From positions 55,078 to 119,077 of the forward strand of contig JARLJI010000244.1 in assembly GCA_031291295.1 (NCBI GenBank): a stretch of 64,000 nucleotides of DNA. The letters are read 5' to 3'. Positions 29,667-39,534 of the stretch are shown here, piece after piece. Both the position numbers and the translations under genes were made by a program. The notes beneath the pieces were generated by a model that was given only the letters and a program-made list of their open reading frames with translations, made no database searches and had not been told where the DNA came from. Position 1 is the stretch's first letter. Every line of letters starts with the position of its first letter. The DNA is from Rhodoferax sp. Its GTDB lineage: Bacteria > Pseudomonadota > Gammaproteobacteria > Burkholderiales > Burkholderiaceae_C.

Positions 29667-30761
29667 TTATTTCTGCCCGATGTACCAGGGCATCGCCAGC
29701 GCCACCCCCTCGCCAATGCGCTGCGTGGGCGCGTAGCCCAGCAAGCGCTGGGCCTTGCCGATGTCGGCCAGGCTGTGGCGCACGTCGCCGGCGCGGAACT
29801 CGCGGTGCACGGGTTGGGCGTCCTCCAGATGCGGGTAGCGCGGCAGCAGGTTGCGGTGCAGTTGGGCGTACAGCTCGTTGAGCGTGGTGCGATCGCCCAC
29901 GGCGACGTTGAAGACTTGGTTGACGGGGGACATGGATTGCGGGTCGGAGCCCGCAATGACAGGGGCCGTTGCGGCCAGCAGGTTGGCCTGCACGACGTTG
30001 TCGATAAAGCAGAAGTCGCGGCTGGTTTCGCCGTCGCCGTTGATGTACACGGGCTCGCCCCGGATCAGGCTGGCGATCCACTTGGGGATGACGGCGGCGT
30101 AGGCGCCTTCGGGGTCCTGCCGGGGGCCGAAGACGTTGAAGTAGCGCAGGCCGATGCTTTGCAGGCCGTAGTTGCGGGCAAACACGTCGGCGTACAACTC
30201 GTTGACGTATTTGGTGACGGCGTAGGGACTGAGGGGCTTGCCGATGACGTCTTCCACCTTGGGCAGGCCGGGGTGGTCGCCATAGGTGGAGCTGCTGGCG
30301 GCGTAGACGAAGCGTTTGACCTGGGCGTCGCGCGCGGCCACCAGCATGTTCAGGAAGCCGGTGATGTTGGTGGCGTTGGTGGTGAGGGGGTCTGCGATGG
30401 AGCGGGGGACGCTGCCGAGGGCGGCTTGGTGCAGGACGTAGTTGACGGGGTGGTTGGGTGGGGGCGGATTCCCGCCTTCGCGGGAATGACGATGCACCAT
30501 GGCTTGCTGGCAGTCGGCCAGGTTACGGATGTCGCCCTGGATGAAGTGGAAGTGGGTCCACTGCGCGGGGGTGACCAGGCTCTGCACTTCATCGAGGTTG
30601 CGCTGGTGGCCGGTGGCAAAGTTGTCCAGCCCGACCACGCGCTGGTTCAACTTGAGCAGGGTCTCCAGCAGGTTGGAGCCGATGAAGCCGGCCACGCCGG
30701 TGATGAGCCAGGTGGCAGGCTCCTGCGCGAGACGGGTTTGGAGTTGTTGGTAGGCGGTCAT
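29667..30761 (-). CDS. WbpP-like UDP-GlcNAc(A) C4-epimerase carrying two repeat-derived in-frame inserts
   Basis: [42 protein letters not shown]...[24 protein letters not shown]. Confidence 0.9.
   Translation of the reverse strand: MTAYQQLQTRLAQEPATWLITGVAGFIGSNLLETLLKLNQRVVGLDNFATGHQRNLDEVQSLVTPAQWTHFHFIQGDIRNLADCQQAMVHRHSREGGNPPPPNHPVNYVLHQAALGSVPRSIADPLTTNATNITGFLNMLVAARDAQVKRFVYAASSSTYGDHPGLPKVEDVIGKPLSPYAVTKYVNELYADVFARNYGLQSIGLRYFNVFGPRQDPEGAYAAVIPKWIASLIRGEPVYINGDGETSRDFCFIDNVVQANLLAATAPVIAGSDPQSMSPVNQVFNVAVGDRTTLNELYAQLHRNLLPRYPHLEDAQPVHREFRAGDVRHSLADIGKAQRLLGYAPTQRIGEGVALAMPWYIGQK
29934..29960. repeat. Palindromic repeat inside epimerase CDS
   Basis: ATTGCGGG-tcggag-CCCGCAATGAC, encodes [11 protein letters not shown]. 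Confidence 0.8.
30466..30490. repeat. REP-like palindrome inside epimerase CDS
   Basis: GGATTCCCGC-cttc-GCGGGAATGAC, encodes HSREGGNP. Confidence 0.85.
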
Positions 30762-30763
30762 TT

Positions 30764-32203
30764 TTATTTTCCCGGCGGCGGCGCCAGGCGGCCATAAGTG
30801 TCTTCAAAGCGCACGATGTCGTCCTCACCCAGGTAGCTGCCGGTCTGCACCTCGATCATCTCCAGATCGGTCTTGCCCGGGTTTTCCAGGCGGTGGGTTT
30901 CGCCTATAGGGATGTAGGTGGACTGGTTTTCGGTGAGCAGGAATTGCTCGGCGCCCTTGGTAACCAGCGCCGTGCCGTACACCACGATCCAGTGCTCGGC
31001 GCGGTGGTGGTGCTTTTGCAGGCTGAGCTTGGCGCCGGGGCGCACGGTGATGCGCTTGACCTGAAAGCGCTCGCCGTGGTCGATGCTGTCGTAGCAGCCC
31101 CAAGGGCGCGCCACCTTGCGGTGCAGGCTGGCTTCGGGGCTTTGCCGGGCGTCCAGTTGCGCCACCACGCCCTTGACCTGCTCGGCGTGACTGCTGGCGG
31201 CCACCAGCAGCGCGTCCGGCGTGTCGATCACCAGCAGGTCCTGCGTGCCCAGCGTCACCACCACGCGATGCGGCGCGTGGATATAGGTGCGCTCGCTTTG
31301 CACCGCCAGGCCGCGGCCGTCGATGCGGTTGCCCTGCTCATCGGCCGGGCTCAGATCTGCCACGGCGTTCCAGCTGCCCACGTCGCTCCAGGCGCCTGCA
31401 AACGGCACCACGGCCACCGGTTGGTGGCGCTCCAGCACCGCGTAGTCGATGCTGTCGGCGCGGCAGGCGCCAAAGGCTGCGGGCTCAGGCCGCACGAACT
31501 GCTGGTCTTGCGTGGCTTTGGCCATGGCCTGCTGGCAGCTCTGCAAAATATCAGGCGCATGCTGCTGCAATGCTTGCAGCAGGGTACTGGCCTGCACCAG
31601 GAAAATACCCGCGTTCCAGAGAACGTTGCCTTGCAAAAGCAGCGCCTGGGCCTGGTCGGCGCCGGGCTTTTCGATGAAGCGGGCGACGCCAAAACTGCCA
31701 TCTGCGCTGGCGCTGCCCTGCTCGATATAGCCATAGGCAGTGCTGGGAAAGCTGGGGACCACGCCAAAGGTCACGATGGCGCCCTGCCCTGCGGCGGGGA
31801 TGCCACGTTGCACCATGGCGGCAAACGCCTGCGTGTCGGGGATGTGGTGGTCCGAGGGGCAAAACAGCAGCAGGTCTTGCGGCTGGGCTTGCAGCGCGGC
31901 CAGCGCCATGGCGGGCGCGGTGTTGCGCGCCACCGGCTCCAGCACGATGCGGCCCGTGGCTTTGGCCGCCTGCATGGCTTCGGCGACCAGAAAGCGGTGC
32001 TCTTCGGCAGCAACGCAAATGACCGCGGCGCCGCCGCCACTGCCGCCGCCACTACTGCCGTTGATTCGTGCGACCCGCTCCAGCGTGAGCTGCAGCAGGC
32101 TTTTGTTGTCAACCAGCGGGACAAACTGCTTGGGAAAGCTCTTGCGCGACAGCGGCCACAGCCGTGTGCCTGAGCCGCCGCAAAGAATGACGGGATGAAT
32201 CAT
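30764..32203 (-). CDS. manC: Mannose-1-phosphate guanylyltransferase / mannose-6-phosphate isomerase
   Basis: [68 protein letters not shown]. Confidence 0.95.
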   Translation of the reverse strand: MIHPVILCGGSGTRLWPLSRKSFPKQFVPLVDNKSLLQLTLERVARINGSSGGGSGGGAAVICVAAEEHRFLVAEAMQAAKATGRIVLEPVARNTAPAMALAALQAQPQDLLLFCPSDHHIPDTQAFAAMVQRGIPAAGQGAIVTFGVVPSFPSTAYGYIEQGSASADGSFGVARFIEKPGADQAQALLLQGNVLWNAGIFLVQASTLLQALQQHAPDILQSCQQAMAKATQDQQFVRPEPAAFGACRADSIDYAVLERHQPVAVVPFAGAWSDVGSWNAVADLSPADEQGNRIDGRGLAVQSERTYIHAPHRVVVTLGTQDLLVIDTPDALLVAASSHAEQVKGVVAQLDARQSPEASLHRKVARPWGCYDSIDHGERFQVKRITVRPGAKLSLQKHHHRAEHWIVVYGTALVTKGAEQFLLTENQSTYIPIGETHRLENPGKTDLEMIEVQTGSYLGEDDIVRFEDTYGRLAPPPGK

Positions 32204-32261
32204 GAAGCGGGACTGTCACGCAGGCCACACAGAACGTCTGCCATGGCGCCAGGGTCGAACG

Positions 32262-33149
32262 TCATTTGCCCGCTCCTTCTTTCAGCAGCCGCAGCATGTA
32301 TTGGCCATAGCCGTTCTTGGCCAGCGGTTGCGCCAGCTTTTCGAACTGCTCGATGCCGATGAAGCCGTTGCGCCAGGCGATTTCTTCGGGGCAGGCGATC
32401 TTCAGGCCCTGGCGCTGCTCCAGTGTCGCGATGAACTGGCTGGCCTGCAGCAGGCTCTCGTGCGTGCCGGTGTCGAGCCAGGCGTAGCCGCGCTGCATGA
32501 TCTGCACGCTGAGCTGGCCACGCTCCAGGTAGGCCTGATTAACGGCGGTGATCTCGAGCTCGCCGCGCGCGCTGGGCTTGACGGCCTTGGCGATGTCGAC
32601 CACCTTGTTGTCGTAGAAGTACAGGCCGGTAACGGCGTAGTTGCTTTTGGGCTGCGTGGGCTTTTCCTCGATGCTGCTGGCCTTGCCGTTTTTGTCGAAG
32701 GCCACCACGCCGTAGCGCTCGGGGTCTTGCACGTGGTAGGCAAACACGGTGGCGCCGCTGGTTTGCTTGTCGGCATCGCCGAGCAGCTGCACGAAGTCGT
32801 GGCCGTGAAAGATGTTGTCGCCCAGCACCAGCGCGCTGGGCGCGTTGCCGACAAACTGGTCGCCGATGATGAAGGCTTGGGCCAGACCGTCGGGGCTGGG
32901 TTGCACCGCATATTGAATGTTGATGCCCCACTGGCTGCCGTCGCCCAGCAGTTGCTGGAAACGCGGCGTGTCTTGCGGCGTGCTGATGACCAGCACGTCG
33001 CGGATACCGGCCAGCATGAGGGTGCTGAGCGGGTAATAGATCATGGGCTTGTCATACACCGGCAGCAGCTGCTTGCTCAGGGCCAGGGTGGCCGGGTGCA
33101 GGCGCGTGCCAGAGCCGCCGGCGAGGATGATGCCTTTGCGTTGGGTCAT
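32262..33149 (-). CDS. rmlA: Glucose-1-phosphate thymidylyltransferase
   Basis: [47 protein letters not shown]. Confidence 0.97.
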   Translation of the reverse strand: MTQRKGIILAGGSGTRLHPATLALSKQLLPVYDKPMIYYPLSTLMLAGIRDVLVISTPQDTPRFQQLLGDGSQWGINIQYAVQPSPDGLAQAFIIGDQFVGNAPSALVLGDNIFHGHDFVQLLGDADKQTSGATVFAYHVQDPERYGVVAFDKNGKASSIEEKPTQPKSNYAVTGLYFYDNKVVDIAKAVKPSARGELEITAVNQAYLERGQLSVQIMQRGYAWLDTGTHESLLQASQFIATLEQRQGLKIACPEEIAWRNGFIGIEQFEKLAQPLAKNGYGQYMLRLLKEGAGK

Positions 33150-33161
33150 TGGATATTTTAG

Positions 33162-34058
33162 TTAGAGAATTTCTGTGAGCATGCGCGCCACGCCCTGCTG
33201 CCAGGGCGGCAGACTCAGGCCGAACGCGGCTTGCAGTTTGGCGGTGTCGAGCCGGGAATTGTGGGGGCGGCGGGCGGGCGTGGGGAAGGCACTGGTGGAG
33301 ACCGGGTCCACGGCGGTCGCTACTATTTTGATAGTTGATTGTGCAGTCTGGGCCTGGGCTATGACGTATTTTGCATACCCATGCCAACTGGTTTCACCGC
33401 CCGCCGCCAGGTGGTACAGGCCGGCCTGCTGCGGCTGCTGCAAGACGCTGCGGATGGCGTGCGCCGTGACGTCGGCCAGCAGGTCGGCGCCGGTGGGCGC
33501 GCCGGTCTGGTCGTCGATCACCGTCAGGCGCTCGCGCTCCTGGGCGAGACGCAGCATGGTTTTGGCAAAGTTGCTGCCGCGCGCGCCATAGACCCAGCTG
33601 GTACGAAAAATCAGGTGGCGCGGGCATGTGGCCGCGATGAGCCGCTCGCCTTCCAGTTTGGTCTGGCCATAGACGCCCAGCGGTGCCGGGGTGTCGGTCT
33701 CTGTCCATGGGCGGGTGCCGCTACCGTCGAACACGTAGTCGGTGCTGTAGTGCACCAGCAAGGCACCCAATTTGGCCGCCTCCTGCGCCAGTACGCCGGG
33801 GGCCAGGGCGTTGAGCGTGCGGGCGAGTTCGGGCTCGCTCTCGGCCTTGTCGACGGCCGTGTGGGCGGCGGCGTTGACGATGACGTCCGGGCGCACGGTC
33901 CGCACGGTTTGGGCCAGGCCTTGCAGGTTGGCGAGGTCACCGCACAGATCCGGGCTGTGGCGGTCGAGCGCAACCAGTTCACCCAGCACGCTCAGGGAGC
34001 GTTGCAGTTCCCAGCCGACCTGGCCGTTCTTGCCGAGCAGCAAAATCTTCAGGGTCAT
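33162..34058 (-). CDS. rmlD: dTDP-4-dehydrorhamnose reductase
   Basis: MTLKILLLGKNGQVGWELQRSL...VHYSTDYVFDGSGTRPWTETDTPAPLGVYGQTKLEGE. Confidence 0.95.
   Translation of the reverse strand: MTLKILLLGKNGQVGWELQRSLSVLGELVALDRHSPDLCGDLANLQGLAQTVRTVRPDVIVNAAAHTAVDKAESEPELARTLNALAPGVLAQEAAKLGALLVHYSTDYVFDGSGTRPWTETDTPAPLGVYGQTKLEGERLIAATCPRHLIFRTSWVYGARGSNFAKTMLRLAQERERLTVIDDQTGAPTGADLLADVTAHAIRSVLQQPQQAGLYHLAAGGETSWHGYAKYVIAQAQTAQSTIKIVATAVDPVSTSAFPTPARRPHNSRLDTAKLQAAFGLSLPPWQQGVARMLTEIL
33323..33375. repeat. Dispersed repeat (copy 5) inside rmlD
   Basis: ATTTTGATAGTTGATTGTGCAGTCTGGGCCTGGGCTATGACGTATTTTGCAT. Confidence 0.5.
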
Positions 34059-34453
34059 AAGGCCCACTCTTCCACGGCCAGGCCGGGCACACGCAAAAAT
34101 TCACGGGCGTTGTTAGTCACCACGACTGAATCCTCGGCCATCGCGTGTGCGGCAATAAGCAGATCCATACCGCCTATGCTTTTGCCGGCCTGTTCCAGCA
34201 CCACGCGTATGCTGGCGTAATGCAAAGTCGCATCGAGGGGCCAGGGGCGTACTTCAAATCCGGCCAACCAAGCCTCGACCGCAGCGGAAAAGCGCGCCGA
34301 GCCCAGTTTCGCCGCCCCGAAGCGCAACTCCGCAGCCACGATGGCCGACAGCCAGAGCTGGCCGCGGTCCAACCCGGCAAACCGTTCGATCATCGAGGCC
34401 GGGTGGCGGCGCAGGATATCGCTGCAGATATTGGTGTCCAGCGTACGGCGCAT
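34055..34453 (-). CDS. vapC: PIN-domain toxin (VapC), TA module 3
   Basis: MRRTLDTNICSDILRRHPASMIERFAGLDRGQLWLSAIVAAELRFGAAK...IGGMDLLIAAHAMAEDSVVVTNNAREFLRV. Confidence 0.93.
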   Translation of the reverse strand: MRRTLDTNICSDILRRHPASMIERFAGLDRGQLWLSAIVAAELRFGAAKLGSARFSAAVEAWLAGFEVRPWPLDATLHYASIRVVLEQAGKSIGGMDLLIAAHAMAEDSVVVTNNAREFLRVPGLAVEEWAL

Positions 34454-34461
34454 GACCCGAC

Positions 34462-34713
34462 TCAAGTCCAGTCGCGCGCCTGCGGCAGGCTGTCGCTGCG
34501 ATCCGCAAGAAAGGTATCGGGCAGCGGCTCGCTGGTCTGGTAGAAGCCCGCAAGCCAGTCGGCCATGCTCCTCCCGGGCGAGTCTTCGGGCTGTACCCAC
34601 AGTGCGTTGCCGATCTGTTCGATGCGCACTTCCTTGGCATCCAGGCGCAATTTGGCTGGCAAACGGATGGCCTGGCTTCGGCCGCTCATAAAAAGTTTTG
34701 CGATGGTGCTCAT
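34462..34713 (-). CDS. vapB: VapB antitoxin, TA module 3
   Basis: MSTIAKLFMSGRSQAIRLPAKLRLDAKEVRIEQIGNALWVQP. Confidence 0.92.
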   Translation of the reverse strand: MSTIAKLFMSGRSQAIRLPAKLRLDAKEVRIEQIGNALWVQPEDSPGRSMADWLAGFYQTSEPLPDTFLADRSDSLPQARDWT

Positions 34714-34724
34714 GCGGGCCTCCA

Positions 34725-34753
34725 GATGTAATATCACAATGGCATATTACATC
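34725..34753. promoter_or_regulatory. Candidate TA-3 operator
   Basis: Perfect 10-bp arms GATGTAATAT-N9-ATATTACATC, 12 bp upstream of vapB start. Confidence 0.65.
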
Positions 34754-34757
34754 AGAA

Positions 34758-35840
34758 TCAAATCACCGTCTGCGCGGATGTATTGCTGGCGTACTGGGTG
34801 TGTATCCACTCCCGGTAAGCACCGCTTTGCACATGGGCCACCCAGTCAGGGTTGGCCAGATACCACTGCACGGTCTTGCGGATACCGGTCTCGAAGGTCT
34901 CGGCCGGGCGCCAGGCAAGTTCGCGCTCGATCTTGCTGGCGTCGATCGCGTAGCGGCGGTCATGGCCGGGGCGGTCCCGGACGTAGGCGATTTGCGCGCG
35001 GTAACGGTTGCCATGGGCGGCGGGGCGCAGCTCGTCGAGCAGGGCGCACACGGTGTGCACGATCTCCAGGTTGGGGTTTTCGTTCCAGCCGCCCACGTTG
35101 TAGGTTTCGCCCGGCCGGCCCGCCTCCAGCACGCGCCGGATGGCGCTGCAGTGGTCCTTGACATACAGCCAGTCGCGCACCTGCTGGCCGTCGCCATACA
35201 CCGGCAAGGGTTTGCCGGCCAAGGCGTTGACGATCATCAAGGGGATGAGTTTTTCCGGGAAGTGGTACGGGCCGTAGTTGTTGGAGCAGTTGGTGGTGAG
35301 CACCGGCAGGCCATAGGTGTGGTGGTAGGCGCGCACCAGATGGTCGCTGGCGGCCTTGCTGGCGCTGTACGGGCTGTTGGGCTCGTAGGGATGCGTTTCG
35401 GTGAAGGCCGGCTCGGTCGGGGCGAGGGACCCGTAGACCTCATCGGTGGAGACATGCAGGAAACGAAAGGCGGTCTTGGCATTGGCTTCAAGACCGTTCC
35501 ACCAGGCGCGCACGGATTCCAGCAATGCGAAGGTGCCGACGATGTTGGTCTGGATGAATTCCGCTGGGCCTTGGATGGAGCGGTCCACATGCGACTCGGC
35601 GGCAAAGTTGACGATGGCGCGCGGCCGGTGCTGCTCCAGCAGGCTGGCGGTTAGCGCCGCATCGCCAATGTCGCCCTGCACAAAGACGTGACGCGCGTCA
35701 CCCTGCAGCGAGGCCAGGTTTTCGCGATTGCCGGCGTAGGTGAGTTTGTCGAGATTGAGGACCGGCTCATCGTGCGCTGCCAGCCAGTCCAGAACAAAAT
35801 TGGCGCCGATAAAGCCGGCGCCGCCGGTAACCAGAATCAT
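34758..35840 (-). CDS. rmlB: dTDP-glucose 4,6-dehydratase
   Basis: [58 protein letters not shown]. Confidence 0.96.
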   Translation of the reverse strand: MILVTGGAGFIGANFVLDWLAAHDEPVLNLDKLTYAGNRENLASLQGDARHVFVQGDIGDAALTASLLEQHRPRAIVNFAAESHVDRSIQGPAEFIQTNIVGTFALLESVRAWWNGLEANAKTAFRFLHVSTDEVYGSLAPTEPAFTETHPYEPNSPYSASKAASDHLVRAYHHTYGLPVLTTNCSNNYGPYHFPEKLIPLMIVNALAGKPLPVYGDGQQVRDWLYVKDHCSAIRRVLEAGRPGETYNVGGWNENPNLEIVHTVCALLDELRPAAHGNRYRAQIAYVRDRPGHDRRYAIDASKIERELAWRPAETFETGIRKTVQWYLANPDWVAHVQSGAYREWIHTQYASNTSAQTVI

Positions 35841-35896
35841 GGGGGGTCCCTGTCGAATTGCCCGAATAAAAATAATCCGGAATGTCTTTTCCCTGA

Positions 35897-37255
35897 TTAT
35901 CGCCGCCGGCCACGCGGCGTCAGGCCGGCAAAAGCCGTATCGTGCCCCAGCAGCCAGTCGGGCGCCAAGTGAAGCTGTATCTCGGGCGGCAGTGTGCCAC
36001 CCTTGGGCGGATTGAGTGTGATGAGCTGTAACGCGGCCTCGGGCCAATCAGGAGCAGCGTCCTGCAGTGCACGCACTTCGCGCGCCAGGGTGTCGGGGTT
36101 GTCGAGCTCGGCGCAGACTTGAATCAGGGCTTCGCCGCCGGCCGGACCACGCGCATAAAAGTCCACCTCGAAACCGGCAGGCGTGCGCACGTAGCTCACT
36201 TGGGCGCCGCGGCGCTGCAGTTCGTGCAGGACCGCCGTTTCGAGTGCATGGCCCACATTGGCCCTGCCTGAGCGATCAAACAGCGCCATCAGCCCTGTGT
36301 CCACGGGGTACACCTTGCGCGGATTGACCTGCCGGCGGCGCTCGGAGTCCGTGGCAAGGTCGAGGCTGCACAACAGAAAGGCATCTTCCAGGTGCGCGAG
36401 GTAGCTGTGCAAGGTGTCCTTGCCCACCGCCACGCCACGCGACTTGAGGTCCGCATGGAACTTGTTGATGCTGAAAGCACCGGCAGCATTGCCCAGAAGT
36501 TGCCGCACCATCCAGTGCAGTACCTGGGGCTGGCTGAGGTTATGGCGCTCCACCACGTCGCGCAATAGCACGACATCGACATAGGTGCGCAGCAGTTCAA
36601 ACCGGTTGCGCGCATCGAGCCCCTGCGCTTCGGGGAACCCGCCTTGGGCCAGGTAGTCGAGCAAGTCTTTGTCGAGCTGCGAGCGTTCGGCCTTGGTCAT
36701 GCGGCCTGTCGGCTTTTGCGGTTCGCGGCCGGCGTGGCGCAGCATTTCACGAAAGCTGAACGGAAAAACAACCGCCTCCATGGCTCTGCCACGCATGCTG
36801 GTGGCGACTTCACGCGAGAGCAGGCGGGCGGACGAACCAGAGAGGAAGAGGTCGATGTTCTCGCTGTCGAGCAGGCGCCGCGCAAACAGCTCCCAACCGG
36901 GCACCAGCTGAATTTCATCCAAAAAGAAACTGGCCCGGCGCGCATCGCGCCAGGTGGGATTGAGCTGATAGAACGCTTCGACAAGGAGGTCAAGATCCTG
37001 AACCTGCAGGTCGGCCAGGCGCTCGTCTTCAAAACTGAAATAGAGCAAACCCTCGCGCGGCGTGCCGCTGGCATGGCGATCGGCAAGAATTTGCCACAGC
37101 AGGCTGGTTTTGCCGGCCCTTCGCATCCCGATCACGGCCGTCGCCTTGCCTTTGACGGCGGGCAGCCAGACATCCCGGCGCGTCAGCACGGGGGGCGCTG
37201 CGGCTTGCGCGTCAATGATTTTTTGGCGGATGACGGGGCGAAATTGACTTTCCAT
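35897..37255 (-). CDS. AAA-family ATPase with DUF4143-like C-terminus
   Basis: Walker [67 protein letters not shown]. Confidence 0.88.
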   Translation of the reverse strand: MESQFRPVIRQKIIDAQAAAPPVLTRRDVWLPAVKGKATAVIGMRRAGKTSLLWQILADRHASGTPREGLLYFSFEDERLADLQVQDLDLLVEAFYQLNPTWRDARRASFFLDEIQLVPGWELFARRLLDSENIDLFLSGSSARLLSREVATSMRGRAMEAVVFPFSFREMLRHAGREPQKPTGRMTKAERSQLDKDLLDYLAQGGFPEAQGLDARNRFELLRTYVDVVLLRDVVERHNLSQPQVLHWMVRQLLGNAAGAFSINKFHADLKSRGVAVGKDTLHSYLAHLEDAFLLCSLDLATDSERRRQVNPRKVYPVDTGLMALFDRSGRANVGHALETAVLHELQRRGAQVSYVRTPAGFEVDFYARGPAGGEALIQVCAELDNPDTLAREVRALQDAAPDWPEAALQLITLNPPKGGTLPPEIQLHLAPDWLLGHDTAFAGLTPRGRRR

Positions 37256-37285
37256 AAGGGACAATTCTATATTGAATTGTCCTTT
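37256..37285. promoter_or_regulatory. Inverted repeat abutting the ATPase start codon
   Basis: AAGGGACAATTC-tatatt-GAATTGTCCTTT (11/12 arm match). Confidence 0.6.
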
Positions 37286-37324
37286 ATATAAGGATGAATA
37301 AGCGCCTTAGCGGCCGATTCAACC

Positions 37325-39310
37325 TCAGAAATGAATCCCCCGCATCATCTGCTGCATGGCCACCGCCTCGGCCGACAGCTGTGGCTTGGCGCCCTTCTCG
37401 CCCTTGGCAGCAGAGGAGTCGGGGAACATGCGAAAGCTGGTGTTCATGGCGATCTGGGCCACGCGCGGCACCAGCGCGTGCAGCACCTGGCCTGCGATGC
37501 CCAGGCGGGTCGCCACGCGCACCGGCTTGAAGATGCAGGCCTGCGCCACCAGGTCGGCGGCTTCTTCGGGGCTCAGCGTGGGCACGTTGTTGTACAGATT
37601 CGTGGGCGCGATCATGGGCGTGCGCACCAGCGGCATGTTGATGGTGCTGAAGGTAATGCCCTGGTCCGCAAACTCGCTGGAGGCGCAGCGCGTCCAGGCG
37701 TCCAGTGCCGATTTGGAGGCCACATAGGCCGAGAAGCGCGGCGCATTGGTCAGCACGCCGATCGAGCTGATGTTGACCACATGACCCTTGCGTTTGGCCA
37801 CCATGCCGGGTAGCAGACCCATGGTGATGCGCAGGCAGCCAAAGTAGTTGAGCTGCATGGTGCGCTCGAAATCGTGAAAGCGGTCGTAGCTGGCCTCGAT
37901 GGCGCGGCGGATGGAGCGCCCGGCGTTGTTGATGAGGAAGTCCACGCCGCCATGGTTGTCCACCAACAGTCGCACAAAGCGGTCGCAGTCCGCCATGTCG
38001 GCGATGTCGGCCGTGTAGGCCACGAACTCATGTCCCTGGGCCCGGGCTTCCTTGCAGGCTTCGTCGAGCTTGTCCTGGTCGCGCCCGCAAATGACGGTGA
38101 TGGCGCCTGCCTCGGCAAACTTGTGCGCGGCGGCCAGGCCGATGCCCGATGAGCCGCCCGTGACCAGCACGACCTTGCCGCCCACCGTGCCCCTGAGCGA
38201 GTGGTCGATGTGCAGGTCCGGGTCGAGGTGCCGCTCCCAGTAATCCCACAGCCGCCACGCGTAGTCCTTGAGATGCGGGCATGCTATGCCCGAGCCCTTG
38301 AGTGCGGCCAGGGTGTCGCGGCAGTCGAAGCGCGTGGGGTAGTTCACGAAGGTGAACATGTCCTCGGGCAGGCCCAGGTCCTTCATGATGGCGTTGCGGA
38401 TGCGGCGCACCGGCGCCAGCGCCATCAGGCTCTTTTTGACACCGCGCGGAATGAAGCCCAGCAGCGCCGCATTCACGAACAGGTTCATCTTGGGCGCATG
38501 GGCGGCGCGGCTGAAGATGTCAAGCACATCGCCCACGCGGTAGCCCTGCGGGTCGACCAGGTGGAAGCACTTTTTGGCGATGGCGGTCTTGTGGCTGATG
38601 TGGTCCAGCGCATCCACCACAAAATCCACCGGCACGATGTTGATGCGCCCGCCCTCCAGGCCCACCATCGGCATCCACGGCGGCAGCAGCTGGCGCAGGC
38701 GCTGGATCAGCTTGAAGAAGTAGTACGGCCCGTCGATCTTGTCCATCTCGCCGGTGGTGCTGTCGCCCACCACCATCGCCGGCCGGTACACGCTCCAGGG
38801 CACCTTGCACTCCTTGCGCACGATTTTTTCGCTCTCGTGCTTGGTCATGAAATACGGGTGGTCGACGTTCTCGGCCTCGTCGAACATGTCCTCGCGGAAC
38901 ACGCCCTCGTACAGGCCGGCCGCCGCAATCGACGACACATGGTGGACGTGCCCTGCGTCAATCGCCTTGGCGAATTCGACGGTGTTGCGCGTGCCTTCGA
39001 TGTTGACGGCGATCTGGCTGGCCTCGTCGGCACTCAGGTCGTAGACCGCGGCCAGGTGGTAGAAGTGGTCGATCTGGCCCTTGAGCTTTTTGACGGCGTC
39101 GGCCGCGACCCCGAGCTTTTTGCTGGTCAGGTCGCCAAACACCGGAATCACCCGGGCCGCGCCGGCGCCCCAGAACTCGCGCAGCCCCGCGACCTTGGCC
39201 TCGCTCTCCTTGCGGATCAGGAAGTAGACCACCGAGCCTTTGCGCTCCAGCAGTTTCTTGACGAGGCGTTTGCCAATGAAGCCGGTGGCGCCGGTAACGA
39301 AATACTGCAT
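37325..39310 (-). CDS. Two-domain SDR protein, fatty acyl-CoA reductase-like (N-terminal NAD_binding_4 plus C-terminal SDR)
   Basis: MQYFVTGATGFIGKRLVKKLLERKGSVVYFLIRKES... then GKVVLVTGGSSGIGLAAAHKFAEAGA; 661 aa. Confidence 0.8.
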   Translation of the reverse strand: MQYFVTGATGFIGKRLVKKLLERKGSVVYFLIRKESEAKVAGLREFWGAGAARVIPVFGDLTSKKLGVAADAVKKLKGQIDHFYHLAAVYDLSADEASQIAVNIEGTRNTVEFAKAIDAGHVHHVSSIAAAGLYEGVFREDMFDEAENVDHPYFMTKHESEKIVRKECKVPWSVYRPAMVVGDSTTGEMDKIDGPYYFFKLIQRLRQLLPPWMPMVGLEGGRINIVPVDFVVDALDHISHKTAIAKKCFHLVDPQGYRVGDVLDIFSRAAHAPKMNLFVNAALLGFIPRGVKKSLMALAPVRRIRNAIMKDLGLPEDMFTFVNYPTRFDCRDTLAALKGSGIACPHLKDYAWRLWDYWERHLDPDLHIDHSLRGTVGGKVVLVTGGSSGIGLAAAHKFAEAGAITVICGRDQDKLDEACKEARAQGHEFVAYTADIADMADCDRFVRLLVDNHGGVDFLINNAGRSIRRAIEASYDRFHDFERTMQLNYFGCLRITMGLLPGMVAKRKGHVVNISSIGVLTNAPRFSAYVASKSALDAWTRCASSEFADQGITFSTINMPLVRTPMIAPTNLYNNVPTLSPEEAADLVAQACIFKPVRVATRLGIAGQVLHALVPRVAQIAMNTSFRMFPDSSAAKGEKGAKPQLSAEAVAMQQMMRGIHF

Positions 39311-39534
39311 GGGGCTCTCCAGTTAGTTGCTGCATTCTTGCCGAAAGCGTGGCACTGCCGGTTCAGCACAAACCCGTGGAAACCCTGAAGGCCAGCCCCC
39401 GGCAGGTGACCATGGGGGGTGCTTTTAGTCAGCCCCCCCTAGACCAAAGCCGTTCCCAGCGACTAAAGTCCTTTCACGTACCGGGTTGCGATCTGCACCG
39501 GCGCTTTGATTCACCGATCTGTCTGGAGAACCCC

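Noticed and set aside
29616-30797. 393-aa + ORF opposite the epimerase
   Set aside because: Antisense artefact; the epimerase NAD-binding motif and gene context support the minus frame.
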